Shown: positions 14,842 through 25,232 of the stretch, one piece after another
How positions within the stretch are numbered: the stretch's first letter is position 1
Layout of the letters: each line of letters starts with the position of its first letter
Made by a program: the position numbers and the translations under genes
Origin: Blastococcus sp. VKM Ac-2987
GTDB taxonomy: Bacteria > Actinomycetota > Actinomycetes > Mycobacteriales > Geodermatophilaceae
Reading direction: 5' to 3'
Assembly: GCF_026967805.1 (NCBI RefSeq)
Contig: NZ_JAPVBG010000004.1
Location: 1 to 64,000 of the forward strand
Length of the DNA: 64,000 nucleotides
Notes under the pieces: model-generated
Told to the model about the DNA's origin: nothing
Databases searched by the model: none
The model's input: only the letters and a program-made list of their open reading frames with translations

Positions 14842-17355
14842 ATGCCTGCCCGTACCACGTCGAACAGCCGGCCGGCCGCGACCCGCAGCCGATCGGGTTC
14901 GACGGCGGCGAGCAAGAAGCGGCCCGCCGCCAAGCGGGCACCCAACCGGCGGCCGCCGGCGAAGAAGAAGCCGTCGTCGGGTCCCTCGCTGTGGCGGATC
15001 GCCAGCGGCGGCTGGAACCTGCTCGCCCGCGGCGCCGGTGGGCTCGCCCGCTCGGTCGCCCGGCCCGAGGAGGCCGAGCCGCTGGCGCCGGAGCACCGGC
15101 GCGACGGGGTCGGGCTGGCCGTGCTCGGGCTGGCGATCGTGCTGGGGGCCGCCGCCTGGAGCAATGGCATCGGGCCGGTCGGTGCCGGGCTGACCGACGC
15201 GGTCCGCTGGGTCGTCGGCTCCCTGGTCATGGTGCTGCCCGTCGTGCTGTTCTTCGCGGCGCTGCGGCTGCTGCGCCGCGGACCCCGGCCGGAGGCGCGG
15301 GGCCGGCTGGTCATCGGCTGGCTGTGCGCGGTCGCCTCCGTGCTCGGCATCGCGCACGTCGTCGGCACCCCGGCCGAGCCGCAGGCGGGCCGCCCGGGCT
15401 CGGGCGGGCTCGTCGGGTGGGCCGTGGGCACCCCGCTGACCGCCGGGCTGGGCCCGGTCGTCACCGTCGTCCTGCTGGCCCTGCTGGCGTTCTTCGGGCT
15501 GCTGGTCATCACCGCGACGCCGGTGCACCAGATCCCCGAGCGGCTGCGCGAGCTCACCGACCGGCTGCTCGGCCGCGACGAGTACGACGAGGACGAGTAC
15601 GACGACCAGGACGACGAGGAGCCCGAGGAGGCGCCGGTCAGCCGCCGGTCGCGCCGTCGGCCGCTGTCCGAGGACCTGCTCACCACCGGCCCGATCGACC
15701 ACGGCGCGTACGCCGAGGCGCCCGAGGCCACCCGCACCACCGATCCGGAGCACACCGAGCTGGCGCCCCCGCCGCCGGTCCCGCCCGCACGCCCGCCGGT
15801 CCCGGTCGTCGACCGCACCTCCCCGCCGGAGGACCTGCCGCCCATCACCGAGCCGGAGCAGCTGTCGATCCAGCCGGTCGAGGGCGACTACGTGCTGCCG
15901 TCGCTGTCCACGCTGCGGCCCGGCGACCCGCCGCGCGCCCGCTCCAAGGCCAACGACGTCGCCATCGCGGCGATCAGCGGTGTCCTGGAGCAGTTCAACA
16001 TCGACGCCGCCGTCACCGGGTTCACCCGCGGGCCGACGGTGACCCGCTACGAGGTCGAGCTCGGCCAGGGGGTGAAGGTCGAGAAGATCACCGCGCTGAC
16101 CCGCAACATGGCCTACGCGGTGGCCAACGACAACATCCGCATCCTGGCCCCGATCCCGGGCAAGTCCGCAGTCGGCATCGAGGTGCCCAACACCGACCGC
16201 GAGAAGGTCAGCCTGGGTGACGTGCTGCGCTCGCAGGCGGCCAAGCAGGACCCGCACCCGATGCTGGTGGGCCTCGGCAAGGACATCGAGGGCGGGTTCG
16301 TCTGCGCGAACCTGGCGAAGATGCCGCACCTGCTGGTGGCCGGTGCCACCGGTGCCGGTAAGTCCAGCTGCGTCAACTCGATCCTGACCTCGCTGCTGCT
16401 GCGGGCCACCCCGGACCAGCTGCGGATGATCCTGGTCGACCCGAAGATGGTCGAGCTGACGCCCTACGACGGCATCCCGCACCTGATCACGCCGATCATC
16501 ACCGACCCCAAGAAGGCCGCGACCGCGCTGGCCTGGCTGGTGGAGGAGATGGAGCAGCGCTACCAGGACATGAAGTCCACCGGCGTCCGGCACATCGACG
16601 ACTTCAACAAGAAGGTCGACAAGGGCGAGATCACCGTGCCGCCCGGAAGCGAGCGGGTCTACCGCCGCTACCCCTACATCCTGGCGATCGTCGACGAGCT
16701 CGCCGACCTGATGATGGTCGCCCCCCGGGACGTCGAGGAGCACATCGTCCGGATCACCCAGAAGGCCCGTGCCGCCGGCATCCACCTGATCCTGGCCACG
16801 CAGCGCCCCTCGGTCGACGTCGTCACCGGCCTGATCAAGGCCAACGTGCCCTCCCGGCTGGCCTTCTCGACGTCCAGCCTCACCGACAGCCGGGTCATCC
16901 TCGACCAGCCGGGCGCGGAGAAGCTCATCGGCATGGGTGACGCACTGTTCATGCCCATCGGCGCGGGCAAGCCGATGCGCGTCCAGGGCGCGTTCGTCTC
17001 CGACGCCGAGATCGAGGCGGTCGTCGAGTTCAGCAAGCGCCAGGCCGAGCCGGAGTACCGCGAGGAGGTCTTCTCCGCGGGCAGCGCCGGCGAGAAGAAG
17101 GAGATCGACGAGGACATCGGCGGCGACCTCGACCTGCTGCTGCAGGCGGTCGAGCTGATCGTCACCAGCCAGTTCGGGTCGACGTCGATGCTGCAGCGCA
17201 AGCTGCGCGTCGGCTTCGCGAAGGCCGGCCGGCTGATGGACCTGATGGAGAGCCGCGGCATCGTCGGGCCCTCCGAGGGCTCCAAGGCCCGCGACGTCCT
17301 CGTCAAGCCCGACGAGCTCGAGGCGACCCTGTTCACCCTGCGCGGCGGGGAGTAG
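14842..17355 (+). CDS. ftsK: DNA translocase FtsK/SpoIIIE
   Basis: FtsK pumps chromosomal DNA through the closing septum. The 837-residue protein has a basic Ser/Lys/Pro-rich N-terminus (1-60), about four transmembrane helices (roughly 90-225), an acidic linker ([15 protein letters not shown] near 250), the motor domain with Walker A GATGAGKS (about 501-508), a Walker B region [13 protein letters not shown], and the C-terminal gamma winged helix (about 765-830; [19 protein letters not shown]) that reads KOPS-like sites. It is shorter than E. coli FtsK mainly in the linker. It follows rnj in the ancestral actinobacterial order; here the accessory genes from 8 to 14.7 kb separate them. Confidence 0.95.
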   Translation: MPARTTSNSRPAATRSRSGSTAASKKRPAAKRAPNRRPPAKKKPSSGPSLWRIASGGWNLLARGAGGLARSVARPEEAEPLAPEHRRDGVGLAVLGLAIVLGAAAWSNGIGPVGAGLTDAVRWVVGSLVMVLPVVLFFAALRLLRRGPRPEARGRLVIGWLCAVASVLGIAHVVGTPAEPQAGRPGSGGLVGWAVGTPLTAGLGPVVTVVLLALLAFFGLLVITATPVHQIPERLRELTDRLLGRDEYDEDEYDDQDDEEPEEAPVSRRSRRRPLSEDLLTTGPIDHGAYAEAPEATRTTDPEHTELAPPPPVPPARPPVPVVDRTSPPEDLPPITEPEQLSIQPVEGDYVLPSLSTLRPGDPPRARSKANDVAIAAISGVLEQFNIDAAVTGFTRGPTVTRYEVELGQGVKVEKITALTRNMAYAVANDNIRILAPIPGKSAVGIEVPNTDREKVSLGDVLRSQAAKQDPHPMLVGLGKDIEGGFVCANLAKMPHLLVAGATGAGKSSCVNSILTSLLLRATPDQLRMILVDPKMVELTPYDGIPHLITPIITDPKKAATALAWLVEEMEQRYQDMKSTGVRHIDDFNKKVDKGEITVPPGSERVYRRYPYILAIVDELADLMMVAPRDVEEHIVRITQKARAAGIHLILATQRPSVDVVTGLIKANVPSRLAFSTSSLTDSRVILDQPGAEKLIGMGDALFMPIGAGKPMRVQGAFVSDAEIEAVVEFSKRQAEPEYREEVFSAGSAGEKKEIDEDIGGDLDLLLQAVELIVTSQFGSTSMLQRKLRVGFAKAGRLMDLMESRGIVGPSEGSKARDVLVKPDELEATLFTLRGGE

Positions 17356-17413
17356 CGGGCCCCTGTCCGGCAGGTCACCGTTTCCGCCCGGCGGCCGGAC
17401 CGGGGACACCGAC

Positions 17414-17419
17414 TACGAT
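17414..17419 (+). promoter_or_regulatory. -10 element of rimO
   Basis: TACGAT ends six bases before the rimO GTG at 17426, predicting a leaderless transcript that also reads pgsA and cinA. Confidence 0.5.
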
Positions 17420-17425
17420 GGACGG

Positions 17426-18889
17426 GTGACAGCCGCGCCCACCCCTGCCCGGACCGTGGCCGTGGTGACGCTCGGATGCGCTCGCAACGAGGTCGACTCC
17501 GAGGAGCTGGCCGGCCGGCTGGCCGCGGAGGGCTACCAGCTGGTCGAGGACGCCGAGGGCGCCGACGCGGTCCTGGTCAACACCTGCGGGTTCATCGAGA
17601 CCGCCAAGAAGGACTCCGTCGACGCCATCCTCGCGGCGACCGACTCCGGCGCCTCCGTGGTCGCCGTCGGCTGCATGGCCGAGCGCTACGGGTCCGAGCT
17701 CGCCGGTGCGCTGCCGGAGGCCACCGTCCTCGGCTTCGACGACTACTCCGCGATCGGGGACCGTCTCGACGACGTCCTCGCCGGCCGCCCCCTCGTGCCG
17801 CACACCCCGCGCGACCGCCGCACGCTGCTCCCGATCAGCCCGGTCCAGCGCTCGGCGGTGCTCGCCGGGGCCGGGGGCCGGGTGGACGACGCCCCGGCCA
17901 TCCCCGGGCACGACTGGCTGCGCCGCCGCCGGCTGGCCTCGGGGCCGTCCGCGGCGCTGAAGCTGGCCTCGGGCTGCGACCGGCGCTGCGCGTTCTGCGC
18001 GATCCCGGCCTTCCGCGGGGCCTTCGTCTCGCGGCCGCCGGCCGACGTGCTGTCCGAGGCGCGGTGGCTGGCCTCCCAGGGCGTCACCGAGCTGGTCCTG
18101 GTCAGCGAGAACTCCACCTCCTACGGCAAGGACCTCGGCGACCTGCGCTCGCTGGAGAAGCTGCTGCCCGAGCTGGCGGCCGTCGAGGGCATCGTCCGGG
18201 TGCGGGTGGCGTACCTGCAGCCGGCCGAGCTGCGCCCCGGCCTGCTGGAGGTCATCGCCGGGAAGGGCGGCCACGGGGGAGTCATCGCCCCGTACTTCGA
18301 CCTGTCCTTCCAGCACTCGTCGCCGACCCTGCTGCGCCGCATGCGCCGGTTCGGGGGGACCGACGACTTCCTGCGGACGATCGAGCGGGCCCGTAGCCTG
18401 GCGCCCGGCGCCGGGTTCCGCACCAACGTCATCCTCGGCTTCCCCGGGGAGACCGAGGACGACGTCGCGGAGCTGGAGCGCTTCCTCACCGAGGGCCGCC
18501 TGGACGCGGTCGGTGTGTTCGGCTACTCCGACGAGGAGGGCACCGAGGCCATGCGGCTGGACGGGAAACTCGACCAGGCCGAGATCGACGCGCGCGTCCG
18601 GCGGATCACCGACCTGGTCGAGGAGCTCACGGCGCAGCGCGCCGAGGAGCGGATCGGCGAGTCGGTCGAGGTGCTGCTCGCCGAGGACCTCTCCGCCGAG
18701 GAGGGGCCCGGCACCTGGCTCGGCCACGCCGCCCACCAGGACCCGGACGCCGACGGCACCACCACCGTGACCGGCGTGCCGGACGGCGCGGTCGCCGGGC
18801 AGCTGGTGGCCGCCGAGGTGGTGGGCACCGAGGGCATCGACCTGGTCGCCACGGCTCTCGTCCCCGCGGCTCCCGCGGCCGGGCGGTGA
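17426..18889 (+). CDS. rimO: Ribosomal protein S12 methylthiotransferase RimO
   Basis: RimO is a radical-SAM enzyme that methylthiolates an aspartate of ribosomal protein S12. The N-terminal cluster domain has its three cysteines at 18 (LGCARN), 54 (NTCGFIE) and 83 (VGCMAERY). The radical-SAM motif CDRRCAFC gives Cys184, Cys188 and Cys191. A TRAM domain closes the protein (about 415-480). The [11 protein letters not shown] and NTCGFI contexts favour RimO over MiaB, and a separate miaB lies at 37.6 kb. The 487-residue length fits actinobacterial RimO. The stop overlaps the pgsA start as GTGA. Confidence 0.95.
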   Translation: MTAAPTPARTVAVVTLGCARNEVDSEELAGRLAAEGYQLVEDAEGADAVLVNTCGFIETAKKDSVDAILAATDSGASVVAVGCMAERYGSELAGALPEATVLGFDDYSAIGDRLDDVLAGRPLVPHTPRDRRTLLPISPVQRSAVLAGAGGRVDDAPAIPGHDWLRRRRLASGPSAALKLASGCDRRCAFCAIPAFRGAFVSRPPADVLSEARWLASQGVTELVLVSENSTSYGKDLGDLRSLEKLLPELAAVEGIVRVRVAYLQPAELRPGLLEVIAGKGGHGGVIAPYFDLSFQHSSPTLLRRMRRFGGTDDFLRTIERARSLAPGAGFRTNVILGFPGETEDDVAELERFLTEGRLDAVGVFGYSDEEGTEAMRLDGKLDQAEIDARVRRITDLVEELTAQRAEERIGESVEVLLAEDLSAEEGPGTWLGHAAHQDPDADGTTTVTGVPDGAVAGQLVAAEVVGTEGIDLVATALVPAAPAAGR

Positions 18890-19566
18890 CGCAGGTGACC
18901 GACGTCGCCCCGGACCCGGCAGCCACGCCCCCGCAGTCGGTGCGGCTGGTCAACCTGCCCAACGCGCTCACGGTGCTCCGGCTGGCCGTCGTCCCGGTGT
19001 TCGCGGTGCTGCTGCTCCAGGACGACGGGCTCAGCGACGCCGGCCGCTACTGGGCGACGCTGGTGTTCGGCCTGGCGATCATCACCGACCGCTACGACGG
19101 GCTGATCGCCCGCCGGACCGGGCAGGTGACCGAGTTCGGCAAGCTCGCCGACCCGATCGCCGACAAGGCGCTCACCGGGACGGCGCTGATCTGCCTGTCG
19201 GTGCTCGCCCTCCTGCCCTGGTGGGTGACGGTCGTGATCCTCGTCCGCGAGGTCGGCGTCACCCTGCTGCGGTTCTGGGTCATCCGGCACGGCGTCATCG
19301 CGGCCAGCCGCGGGGGCAAGGTCAAGACGGTCGTCCAGGCGCTGGCGATCGCGCTGTACATCCTGCCGCTGACCGGCGCCCTGGCCACCGCGCGCTGGTG
19401 GGTCATGGCCGCCGCGGTCCTGCTGACCGTGCTCTCCGGCCTGGACTACGTCTACCGGGCCGTCACGCTCCGGCAGACGAGCGCCCGCGCCATGCGCGCC
19501 GCCACCGCCCGGCGGGCGGCCGGGCCGAGCACCGGTTCCGGCACCCGCACCGACACCGCGGCCTGA
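18886..19566 (+). CDS. pgsA: CDP-alcohol phosphatidyltransferase PgsA (PgsA3 type)
   Basis: The enzyme joins CDP-diacylglycerol to glycerol-3-phosphate to start phosphatidylglycerol/cardiolipin synthesis. The 226-residue protein has several membrane helices and the complete signature D68-x2-D71-G-x2-A-R-x8-G85-x3-D89-x3-D93, read in [27 protein letters not shown] as two metal-binding halves. The N-terminal [13 protein letters not shown] is typical of PgsA. The GTG overlaps the rimO stop, and cinA follows six bases after the stop, so rimO-pgsA-cinA form one operon. The acceptor alcohol is inferred from the family and from this conserved neighbourhood. Confidence 0.9.
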   Translation: MTQVTDVAPDPAATPPQSVRLVNLPNALTVLRLAVVPVFAVLLLQDDGLSDAGRYWATLVFGLAIITDRYDGLIARRTGQVTEFGKLADPIADKALTGTALICLSVLALLPWWVTVVILVREVGVTLLRFWVIRHGVIAASRGGKVKTVVQALAIALYILPLTGALATARWWVMAAAVLLTVLSGLDYVYRAVTLRQTSARAMRAATARRAAGPSTGSGTRTDTAA

Positions 19567-19571
19567 CGCCG

Positions 19572-20111
19572 GTGAGCACCCCGGTCGACCGGCCCACGCC
19601 CGAGGCGCTCGCGGCCGAGCTGCACCTGGCGCTGCTGGCCCGCGGGGCGACCGTCGCCGCGGCCGAGTCGCTCACCGCCGGCCTGTTCTGCGCCACCCTG
19701 GCCTCGGTCCCCGGCGCGAGCGCCACGCTGCGCGGGGGCGCCGTCGTCTACGCCACCGACCTCAAGGCCGTCCTGGCCGGGGTGCCGGCCGAGCTGCTCG
19801 ACGCGCACGGGCCGGTCAGCCCGCAGACCGCCGCCGCGCTGGCCGCGGGCATCCGCGAGCGCTGCGGGGCGACCTGGGGCGTCGGCCTCACCGGGGTCGC
19901 CGGGCCCGACCCGGTCGACGGCCACGGGCCCGGCCGGGTCTACCTCGGCATCAGCGACGGCGAGCGCACCGACGTCGTCGAGCTCGACGTCCCCGGCAAC
20001 CGCGCCGCCGTGCGCGGCGCCGCGGTCGGGAGCGCCTTCGCCGCGCTGCTGGACCGGCTGGGGGCGCCCGCCACCGGGAACGACACCTCCGCAGCGGGCG
20101 TTACGCCATGA
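19572..20111 (+). CDS. cinA: CinA C-terminal domain protein / nicotinamide-nucleotide amidase
   Basis: The 179-residue protein is only the CinA C-terminal (PncC) domain, which deamidates nicotinamide mononucleotide to nicotinate mononucleotide. Visible motifs are [21 protein letters not shown] (about 31-51), [24 protein letters not shown] and the [21 protein letters not shown] loop. The N-terminal molybdopterin-binding half of full CinA is absent, which is normal for this branch. The GTG lies six bases after the pgsA stop. Position before clgR matches many actinobacteria. Confidence 0.9.
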   Translation: MSTPVDRPTPEALAAELHLALLARGATVAAAESLTAGLFCATLASVPGASATLRGGAVVYATDLKAVLAGVPAELLDAHGPVSPQTAAALAAGIRERCGATWGVGLTGVAGPDPVDGHGPGRVYLGISDGERTDVVELDVPGNRAAVRGAAVGSAFAALLDRLGAPATGNDTSAAGVTP

Positions 20112-20217
20112 GCGGACTCGGCCCCGTCGGGGGGCTGGCGGCGCACGCGCCGCGTACCGTGAGCGCACGGTGCTCGATGGCACCGCCGCTTCCCCGCTCG
20201 CAGGACAGGAGACGGCC

Positions 20218-20622
20218 ATGACGCTGCTGCGCACCCAGCTCGGGAACACCCTGCGCGGCCACCGGCTGCGTCAGCACCGCACGTTGCGCGACGTCTCCGG
20301 TGCCGCCCGGGTCAGCTTGGGCTACCTCTCCGAGGTGGAGCGGGGGCAGAAGGAGGCCTCCTCCGAGCTGCTCGCCTCCATCTGCGACGCGCTCGAGGTG
20401 GAGCTGGCGGACCTGCTCGCCGAGGTGAGCCTCGAGCTGCGCGGCGCGGCCGCCGGCGGCGAGGTCCGCCCGCTCACCGCGTCCGGCGAGGCCGCCGTGG
20501 CCGAGGCCGCGGCCGTCCCCGCGCTGTCCGACGCCGCCGCCGAGCCCGCGCTGGCGCTCGTCGGCGCCGGGCAGCAGGGCCGCGCGGCGCAGCGGCGCGA
20601 CGCCGTCTCGCTGGCCGCCTGA
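20218..20622 (+). CDS. clgR: Helix-turn-helix regulator ClgR
   Basis: The 134-residue protein has an XRE-type helix-turn-helix over residues 10-65 ([40 protein letters not shown] in parts), which closely matches actinobacterial ClgR, plus an Ala-rich C-terminal tail. ClgR activates clp protease and other proteostasis genes and is itself degraded by Clp; the tail ends in ...SLAA, compatible with a C-terminal degron. The ATG at 20218 has AGGAG eight bases upstream. TACCGT at 20155-20160 may be its -10; the in-frame GTG at 20170 just after it would add 16 residues. It sits after pgsA-cinA as in other actinobacteria. Confidence 0.88.
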   Translation: MTLLRTQLGNTLRGHRLRQHRTLRDVSGAARVSLGYLSEVERGQKEASSELLASICDALEVELADLLAEVSLELRGAAAGGEVRPLTASGEAAVAEAAAVPALSDAAAEPALALVGAGQQGRAAQRRDAVSLAA

Positions 20623-20648
20623 TCCCTGGCGGGCGCCCCCGCGGCGTC

Positions 20649-21140
20649 GTGAACCGGACGCGGGCGGGGCTGCTCGGCGGCGCCGCCCGCGCCTTCGCCG
20701 CGCACGGCCCGCGGCGCAGCACCATGCAGTCGGTCGCGGTCGCCTCGGGCGTGGCCAAGGCCACGCTCTACAACCACTCCCGGACCAAGGACGACGTGGC
20801 CCGCGCCCTGCTGGACGCCGAGCTGCGGCGCCTCACCGACCTGACCGCGGGCCGTCCGGTCGCCGAGGCGCTTCCCGCGCTCGCCGACGAGCTGGCCACC
20901 CACCCGGTGCTGCGCCGGATGGCCGAGACCGAGCCGGACCAGCTGGTGGCGCTGCTGAGCCCCGGCGCGACCGGCTGGGCGGAGCTCACCCGGCGGCTGG
21001 CCGCAGCCCTGGGGATCTCCGCGGACGGCGCCGAGCTGGTCGCCCGGTGGCTGCTCGGCGTGGTGCTCCAGCCCGGCCTGACGACGCTGCGGCGGCGGCA
21101 CGCCGCGCTCGTGGCACAGCTCCTGGAGCCCGCGGGCTGA
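20649..21140 (+). CDS. TetR/AcrR family transcriptional regulator
   Basis: The 163-residue protein has a TetR N-terminal DNA-binding domain (about 1-50), with the helix-turn-helix in MQSVAVASGVAKATLYNHSRTKDDV. A short alpha-helical ligand/dimer domain follows. It starts with GTG 26 bases after the clgR stop on the same strand. It may be co-transcribed with clgR or control the convergent acetyltransferase/kinase pair. The ligand is unknown. It is short for the family (usually about 190-220), mainly in the C-terminal half. Confidence 0.8.
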   Translation: MNRTRAGLLGGAARAFAAHGPRRSTMQSVAVASGVAKATLYNHSRTKDDVARALLDAELRRLTDLTAGRPVAEALPALADELATHPVLRRMAETEPDQLVALLSPGATGWAELTRRLAAALGISADGAELVARWLLGVVLQPGLTTLRRRHAALVAQLLEPAG

Positions 21141-21156
21141 ACCGCCCGGCGGCCGC

Positions 21157-21642
21157 TCAGCGCCGGGGCAGGCCGCGGGTGAACACCGTCCGGTCCTCGC
21201 CGGGCCCACCGTGTCCCGGGGAGGATGCCGCGACGGCTCCCGAGCGCGCGGCGAGGGCGGCGGCGGCCGTGTCCTCGGCGAGGGCGACGGCCTGCACGGC
21301 GCGGGCGCCGACGCCGGCGGCCAGGTCCGCGAAGCGCTGCAGCAGCCGGGTGGCCAGGCCGGTGCGTCGCCGTCCGGGGTGCACGGCGACGGCCTGCACG
21401 ACGGCGAGCCGGTCGGCGCTCACCACGCCCAGCAGGTACCCGGCGTCCTCGTCGTCGGGTGTCAGCGCGACGGCGCCGAAGCCGCCGAGCTGGTGGAAGA
21501 ACACCGGGTCGTGCAGGGCCACCACGGCGTCGTCGGACAGCGGGGACCCGGCCCAGAACTCGGCGCGGCGGGCGAGCAGCCGGCCGCGCAGCGCACCGGC
21601 GGAGAGCTCCTCGAATCCGACCAGGCGGAGCTCCCCGGTCAC
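21157..21642 (-). CDS. GNAT family N-acetyltransferase
   Basis: The 161-residue protein has the GNAT acetyl-CoA loop in VQAVAVHPGRRRTGLATRLLQRFADL (about 85-110) and a preceding strand AGYLLGVVSADRL. The C-terminal part, AEDTAAAALAARSGAVA, is the usual helix before the last strands. The substrate is unknown. Its GTG overlaps the stop of the PfkB kinase (GTGA), so the kinase and acetyltransferase are one transcript and may act on related small molecules; that link is inference. Confidence 0.8.
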   Translation of the reverse strand: MTGELRLVGFEELSAGALRGRLLARRAEFWAGSPLSDDAVVALHDPVFFHQLGGFGAVALTPDDEDAGYLLGVVSADRLAVVQAVAVHPGRRRTGLATRLLQRFADLAAGVGARAVQAVALAEDTAAAALAARSGAVAASSPGHGGPGEDRTVFTRGLPRR

Positions 21643-22652
21643 CGGCGCTCCCGAGCGGCGGTGAGCTCGTCCCGGGTGGGGGGATCGGCGCCCACCCGGG
21701 TGCAGTTCAGCGCCGCGACGAGGGCGGCGTCGTCGACCACGGCCAGCAGCTCGTCGTCGGACAGGTCCGCCAGCGCGTCCCGGGTGGTGGTGCCGCAGGC
21801 CAGCAGACCGGTGAGCAGGCCGGCGGCCAGCGAGTCGCCGGCCCCGACGGTGTCGACGACGTCGACGCGCGGGCTCTCCCGGCGCAGCAGCGGCCGGCCG
21901 GGGCGGGCGACCCGCAGCGGTGCGCCGCCGTCGGTGAGGACCACCAGCGCCGGGCCCCGCTCCGCCCAGCGGCGGGCTGCCTCGTCGAGGTCGGTGGTGT
22001 CCGGCTCCAGCCAGGCGAGGTCCTCCGCGCTGACCTTCACCAGGTCGGCGCGGGCGACCAGTGCCTCCAGCCGCCGGGTGACGGCGCTCCGGTCGTTGCC
22101 GAGGCTGCCGCCCACCGGGCCCTCGGCCAGCATCGGCCGGATGTTCGGGTCGACGCTGATCAGCGCGTGCCCGGACAGCCGCTCGACCAGCCGGGCGATG
22201 GCGGCGCTGCCGGGCTCGGTCCAGCTGGAGATGGAGCCGACGTGCAGGGCGCCCACGTCGGCGGGCAGTGCCCGGGTCAGCTCGTCGTCGGTCCACTGCC
22301 AGTCGGCGGCGCCCAGCACGTGGAAGCCGTAGTCGGGGGAGCCGTCGGCGCCGAGACCGACGACGGCCAGGCTGACCGGCTCCCCGGCGTCGACGAAGCC
22401 GGCGGTGTCGACACCGGCGAGCTCGGCGTGCCGCCGCAGGTGCCCGGCCAGGGGTCCGGTGCCGAGCCGGGCCAGCAACCGCACCGGCGCACCGAGCCGG
22501 CCGGCGGCGACGGCGACGTTGAGGGCGTTGCCGCCCGGTCGTGCGACGTAGTGCGGCGCCGTCCCCTCGGGGCCGGCGCCGGCCTCGGGGACGGGCAGCA
22601 GGTCGACGACCAGCTCACCGAGGACGCAGAGGGTCGGACCGGCGGGATGCAC
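21639..22652 (-). CDS. PfkB-family carbohydrate kinase
   Basis: The 337-residue ribokinase-fold protein shows the N-terminal PfkB signature ([25 protein letters not shown], about 40-65) and the C-terminal one, [18 protein letters not shown], with the anion hole and catalytic Asp near residue 270. It would phosphorylate a sugar or nucleoside with ATP; the sequence does not tell fructose, ribose or adenosine apart. It reads away from pspA and is followed by the overlapping acetyltransferase. Confidence 0.85.
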   Translation of the reverse strand: MHPAGPTLCVLGELVVDLLPVPEAGAGPEGTAPHYVARPGGNALNVAVAAGRLGAPVRLLARLGTGPLAGHLRRHAELAGVDTAGFVDAGEPVSLAVVGLGADGSPDYGFHVLGAADWQWTDDELTRALPADVGALHVGSISSWTEPGSAAIARLVERLSGHALISVDPNIRPMLAEGPVGGSLGNDRSAVTRRLEALVARADLVKVSAEDLAWLEPDTTDLDEAARRWAERGPALVVLTDGGAPLRVARPGRPLLRRESPRVDVVDTVGAGDSLAAGLLTGLLACGTTTRDALADLSDDELLAVVDDAALVAALNCTRVGADPPTRDELTAARERR

Positions 22653-22776
22653 GCCGGAAACCCTAGCCGCGGCACCGATCGTGGTGCCCGCGTTGGCTGC
22701 GGAGCGAGATCACCTGGGACGATGCTGGGTGACGAGCATCGCCGGGCCGGCATTCACGCCGGAGCAGGAGGACCCC

Positions 22777-23616
22777 ATGCCCAATCCGTTCGTGAAGCTG
22801 TGGAAGTACCTCACCGCATCGGCCAACGCCCAGATCGACCAGCGGGCGGATCCGAAGATCCAGATCGCGCAGGCGATCGAGGCCGAGCAGACGCGGCACC
22901 AGTCGCTGGCCAACCAGGCGGCCGCCGTGCTGGGCAACCAGCGGCAGCTGGAGATGCGGCTGAACCGGCAGCTCGGCGAGGTGGAGAAGCTGCAGGCCTC
23001 CGCCCGGCAGGCCCTGACCCTCGCCGACCAGACGCGGGCCAAGGGCGACGCCGCCAAGGCCGCCGAGTACGAGCAGGCCGCGCAGGCGTTCGCCACCCAG
23101 CTGGTCGCCGCCGAGCAGTCGATGGAGGACCTCAAGCGCAGCCACGACGAGGCCCTGCAGGCCGCCCAGCAGGCCCGCGGCGCCGTGGAGCAGTCCCGCA
23201 TGCGGCTGCAGACGACGCTGGCCGAGCGCACCAAGCTCATGAGCCAGCTCGAGCAGGCCAAGATGCAGGAGCACGTCGCCGACTCGCTGCGCCAGGTCAA
23301 CGAGCTCTCCGCGCCGGGCAACACGCCGTCGCTGACGGAGGTCCGCGACAAGATCGAGGCCCGCTACGCCAACGCGCTCGGCCAGGCCGAGCTGGCGCAG
23401 ACCTCGGTGGAGGGCCGGATGCTCGAGGTGCAGAAGGCGACCCTCGACGTCGCCGGCGCCTCGCGCCTGGACCAGATCCGCGCCTCCATGGGCGGCGGTG
23501 CGCCGGCGGTCGAGGGCACGTCCGCCGCCGGTGCCATCGAGCAGGGTGCGCCGTCGGTGTCGGCCGCCGAGCAGCGCGAGGCGCAGCCGGCAGACCGCCC
23601 CGAGGCCCAGCAGTAG
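22777..23616 (+). CDS. pspA: Phage shock protein A / IM30 family protein
   Basis: The 279-residue protein is almost entirely coiled-coil (about 25-215), with the PspA N-terminus [22 protein letters not shown], whose amphipathic helix binds stressed membrane. A disordered Ala/Gly/Glu tail follows. It is the homologue of the mycobacterial 35-kDa antigen, which lies beside clgR and is part of the ClgR-PspA envelope-stress system. Here a TetR gene and two minus-strand genes separate it from clgR. The ATG at 22777 is chosen over upstream in-frame starts because AGGAGG lies seven bases before it and the family starts there. Confidence 0.93.
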   Translation: MPNPFVKLWKYLTASANAQIDQRADPKIQIAQAIEAEQTRHQSLANQAAAVLGNQRQLEMRLNRQLGEVEKLQASARQALTLADQTRAKGDAAKAAEYEQAAQAFATQLVAAEQSMEDLKRSHDEALQAAQQARGAVEQSRMRLQTTLAERTKLMSQLEQAKMQEHVADSLRQVNELSAPGNTPSLTEVRDKIEARYANALGQAELAQTSVEGRMLEVQKATLDVAGASRLDQIRASMGGGAPAVEGTSAAGAIEQGAPSVSAAEQREAQPADRPEAQQ

Positions 23617-23617
23617 C

Positions 23618-23671
23618 AGGGCCCGCGGCCCCCTCCGCCCGGCGCGCGCCCGCGCGGTGGGGGCCGGCCCT
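23618..23671. terminator. Bidirectional terminator, pspA / nei
   Basis: Long complementary arms (AGGGCC ... GGCCCCC against GGGGGCC ... GGCCCT) fill the 58-bp gap between the convergent pspA and DNA glycosylase genes. Confidence 0.55.
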
Positions 23672-23674
23672 CCG

Positions 23675-24532
23675 TCAGCCGGGCGTCGCGACGGGGGGCG
23701 GCCGGCCCGGTTCGCCGGTCCGCGCCGTCGCGGCGACGGGGGAGCGCGCCGCCTGGCAGCGCGGGCACCAGTAGGTCACCCGCTCCTGGAGGTGCGGCCC
23801 CTGGTCGCCCATGAGGATCGGCGTCCGGCACCGCCGGCAGGGCTTGCCCTTGCGCCCGTACACCCAGTGGTCCTGGCCGCGGCGCAGGTCGCCGGTGGTG
23901 CTCTGCTCGGGGTGGTCGCGGTTGGCGAGCATCAGGGTGCGCGCACGGGTGACGAGGAGCTCGAGCTTCCCGTCCACGTCCGCCACGCGTGCCCAGGGGT
24001 GCACGCCGCAGAGGAAGAGCGACTCGACCTTGTAGAGGTTGCCGGGGCCGGCCAGGTTGCGCTGGTCGAGGATGGCGACGCCGATCTCCTCGTCGGGGTG
24101 CGAGCGGAGCCGGCGCAGCGCCTCCGCCAGATCCCAGTCGGGCCCGAGGACGTCGGGGCCGAGGTGGCCGACCAGGCGGCCCTCGTCGCTGGTGGGGACG
24201 ATGTCGACGTCGTGCAGCCGGTAGCCCACGCACTCCCACTCGTCGGTGGCCAGGACGACGCGGACGTCGTAGGCGGGCCCGCCGCGCCACTTCGCGCCCG
24301 GCCGGTAGATGTGCCAGCTGCCGTCCATGCGGTAGTGCGTCCGGAGCGTGCGGTCGTCGGCCAGCCGGGTCAGCATGTGCTTGCCGCGCGGGACGACCTC
24401 CCGGACCGTGGCGCCGGCGAGGTCGAGCGCGGCCAGCTGCGGCAGGCGGAACTCGCCCCGGCGCAGGGTCGCTCCGGCCAGCGCCTGGTTCATGCGCTTG
24501 GCCGCCAGCCAGACGGTGTCTCCTTCGGGCAC
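23675..24532 (-). CDS. nei: Fpg/Nei-family DNA glycosylase (endonuclease VIII type)
   Basis: The 285-residue protein begins VPEGDTVW, so after loss of the initiator residue Pro2 is the catalytic nucleophile and Glu3 the acid, the Nei form of the family. A helix-two-turn-helix segment (DQRNLAGPGNLYKVESLFL) and a C-terminal zinc finger (CRRC ... CPRC, near 232-260) complete the fold. It removes oxidised pyrimidines and nicks the strand. The GTG at 24530-24532 fixes the start because the catalytic proline must be second. It lies just left of the ABM/Lhr group. Confidence 0.9.
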   Translation of the reverse strand: MPEGDTVWLAAKRMNQALAGATLRRGEFRLPQLAALDLAGATVREVVPRGKHMLTRLADDRTLRTHYRMDGSWHIYRPGAKWRGGPAYDVRVVLATDEWECVGYRLHDVDIVPTSDEGRLVGHLGPDVLGPDWDLAEALRRLRSHPDEEIGVAILDQRNLAGPGNLYKVESLFLCGVHPWARVADVDGKLELLVTRARTLMLANRDHPEQSTTGDLRRGQDHWVYGRKGKPCRRCRTPILMGDQGPHLQERVTYWCPRCQAARSPVAATARTGEPGRPPPVATPG

Positions 24533-24628
24533 GTCCCCATGATCCCCGGCCGCGCCGCGGTCTGCCCCTCCGGTGTGAGACCCCCGACAGGCGGGAAGGG
24601 GGCGGCGCCGCGGCGCGCTGCACCCGCT

Positions 24629-25216
24629 GTGCAGGTGACCGAACGGATCCGGACCCGACTCGTGGGTGGCGCCGTCCCCGGTGCCGCGGCTGCCGAGCCG
24701 GTGACGGTCACGGTGGCGCGGGTGGTCCGGCCGGAGCAGCAGGACGCCTTCGAGCGCTGGGCCGCCGACGTGCAGCAGCTCGCCGCGTCCTTCCCCGGCC
24801 ATCTCGGCTCCACGCTCCTGCGCCCCGGTCCGGCCAGCGACGAGTACCACCTGGTCTACCGGTTCCGCGACGACGAGTCGCTGGCCGCCTGGGAACGTTC
24901 GGCCGAGCGGCGCGCCGCCCTGGACCGGGTGCAGCAGCTGGTCGAGGACGAGCGGATCTCCCGGGCCGTCGGGCTGCAGAGCTTCTTCGCGGTGCCGGCT
25001 AAGCCGGGGCCGGTGTGGCGGAGCTGGTTGCTGACCGTCGCCGTCGTGCTGCTGTTCACCACGAGCTTCCAGCTGCTCGCCCTGCCACTGGTGGACAGCT
25101 GGCCCTGGCCGCTCCGGCTGCTGTTGTCGGCGATCTACGTCGTGACGGCGCTGCGCCTGCTCATGCCGCGGCTGAGCCGGTGGCTCGGCCGCTGGCTGGA
25201 GGGCTCCCGCCGCTGA
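24629..25216 (+). CDS. ABM-superfamily domain protein with two C-terminal membrane helices
   Basis: The 195-residue protein has a ferredoxin-like antibiotic biosynthesis monooxygenase (ABM) domain (about 24-115; VTVTVARVVRPEQQDAFERWAADV, FPGHLGSTLLRPG, YHLVYRFRDDESLAAWERS). Two transmembrane helices follow near 130-150 and 160-182, and a basic tail. The domain pairing is known in actinobacteria but has no assigned function. It diverges from nei, so its promoter lies in 24533-24628. The start is uncertain: in-frame GTGs lie at 24629 and 24635, and others upstream. Confidence 0.72.
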   Translation: MQVTERIRTRLVGGAVPGAAAAEPVTVTVARVVRPEQQDAFERWAADVQQLAASFPGHLGSTLLRPGPASDEYHLVYRFRDDESLAAWERSAERRAALDRVQQLVEDERISRAVGLQSFFAVPAKPGPVWRSWLLTVAVVLLFTTSFQLLALPLVDSWPWPLRLLLSAIYVVTALRLLMPRLSRWLGRWLEGSRR

Positions 25217-25232
25217 GCGGCGTGGCCCGGGC

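Noticed and set aside
14554-17409. Minus-strand frame of over 900 codons opposite ftsK
   Set aside because: Shadow of ftsK; Gly/Gln/Arg/Asp-rich without motifs.
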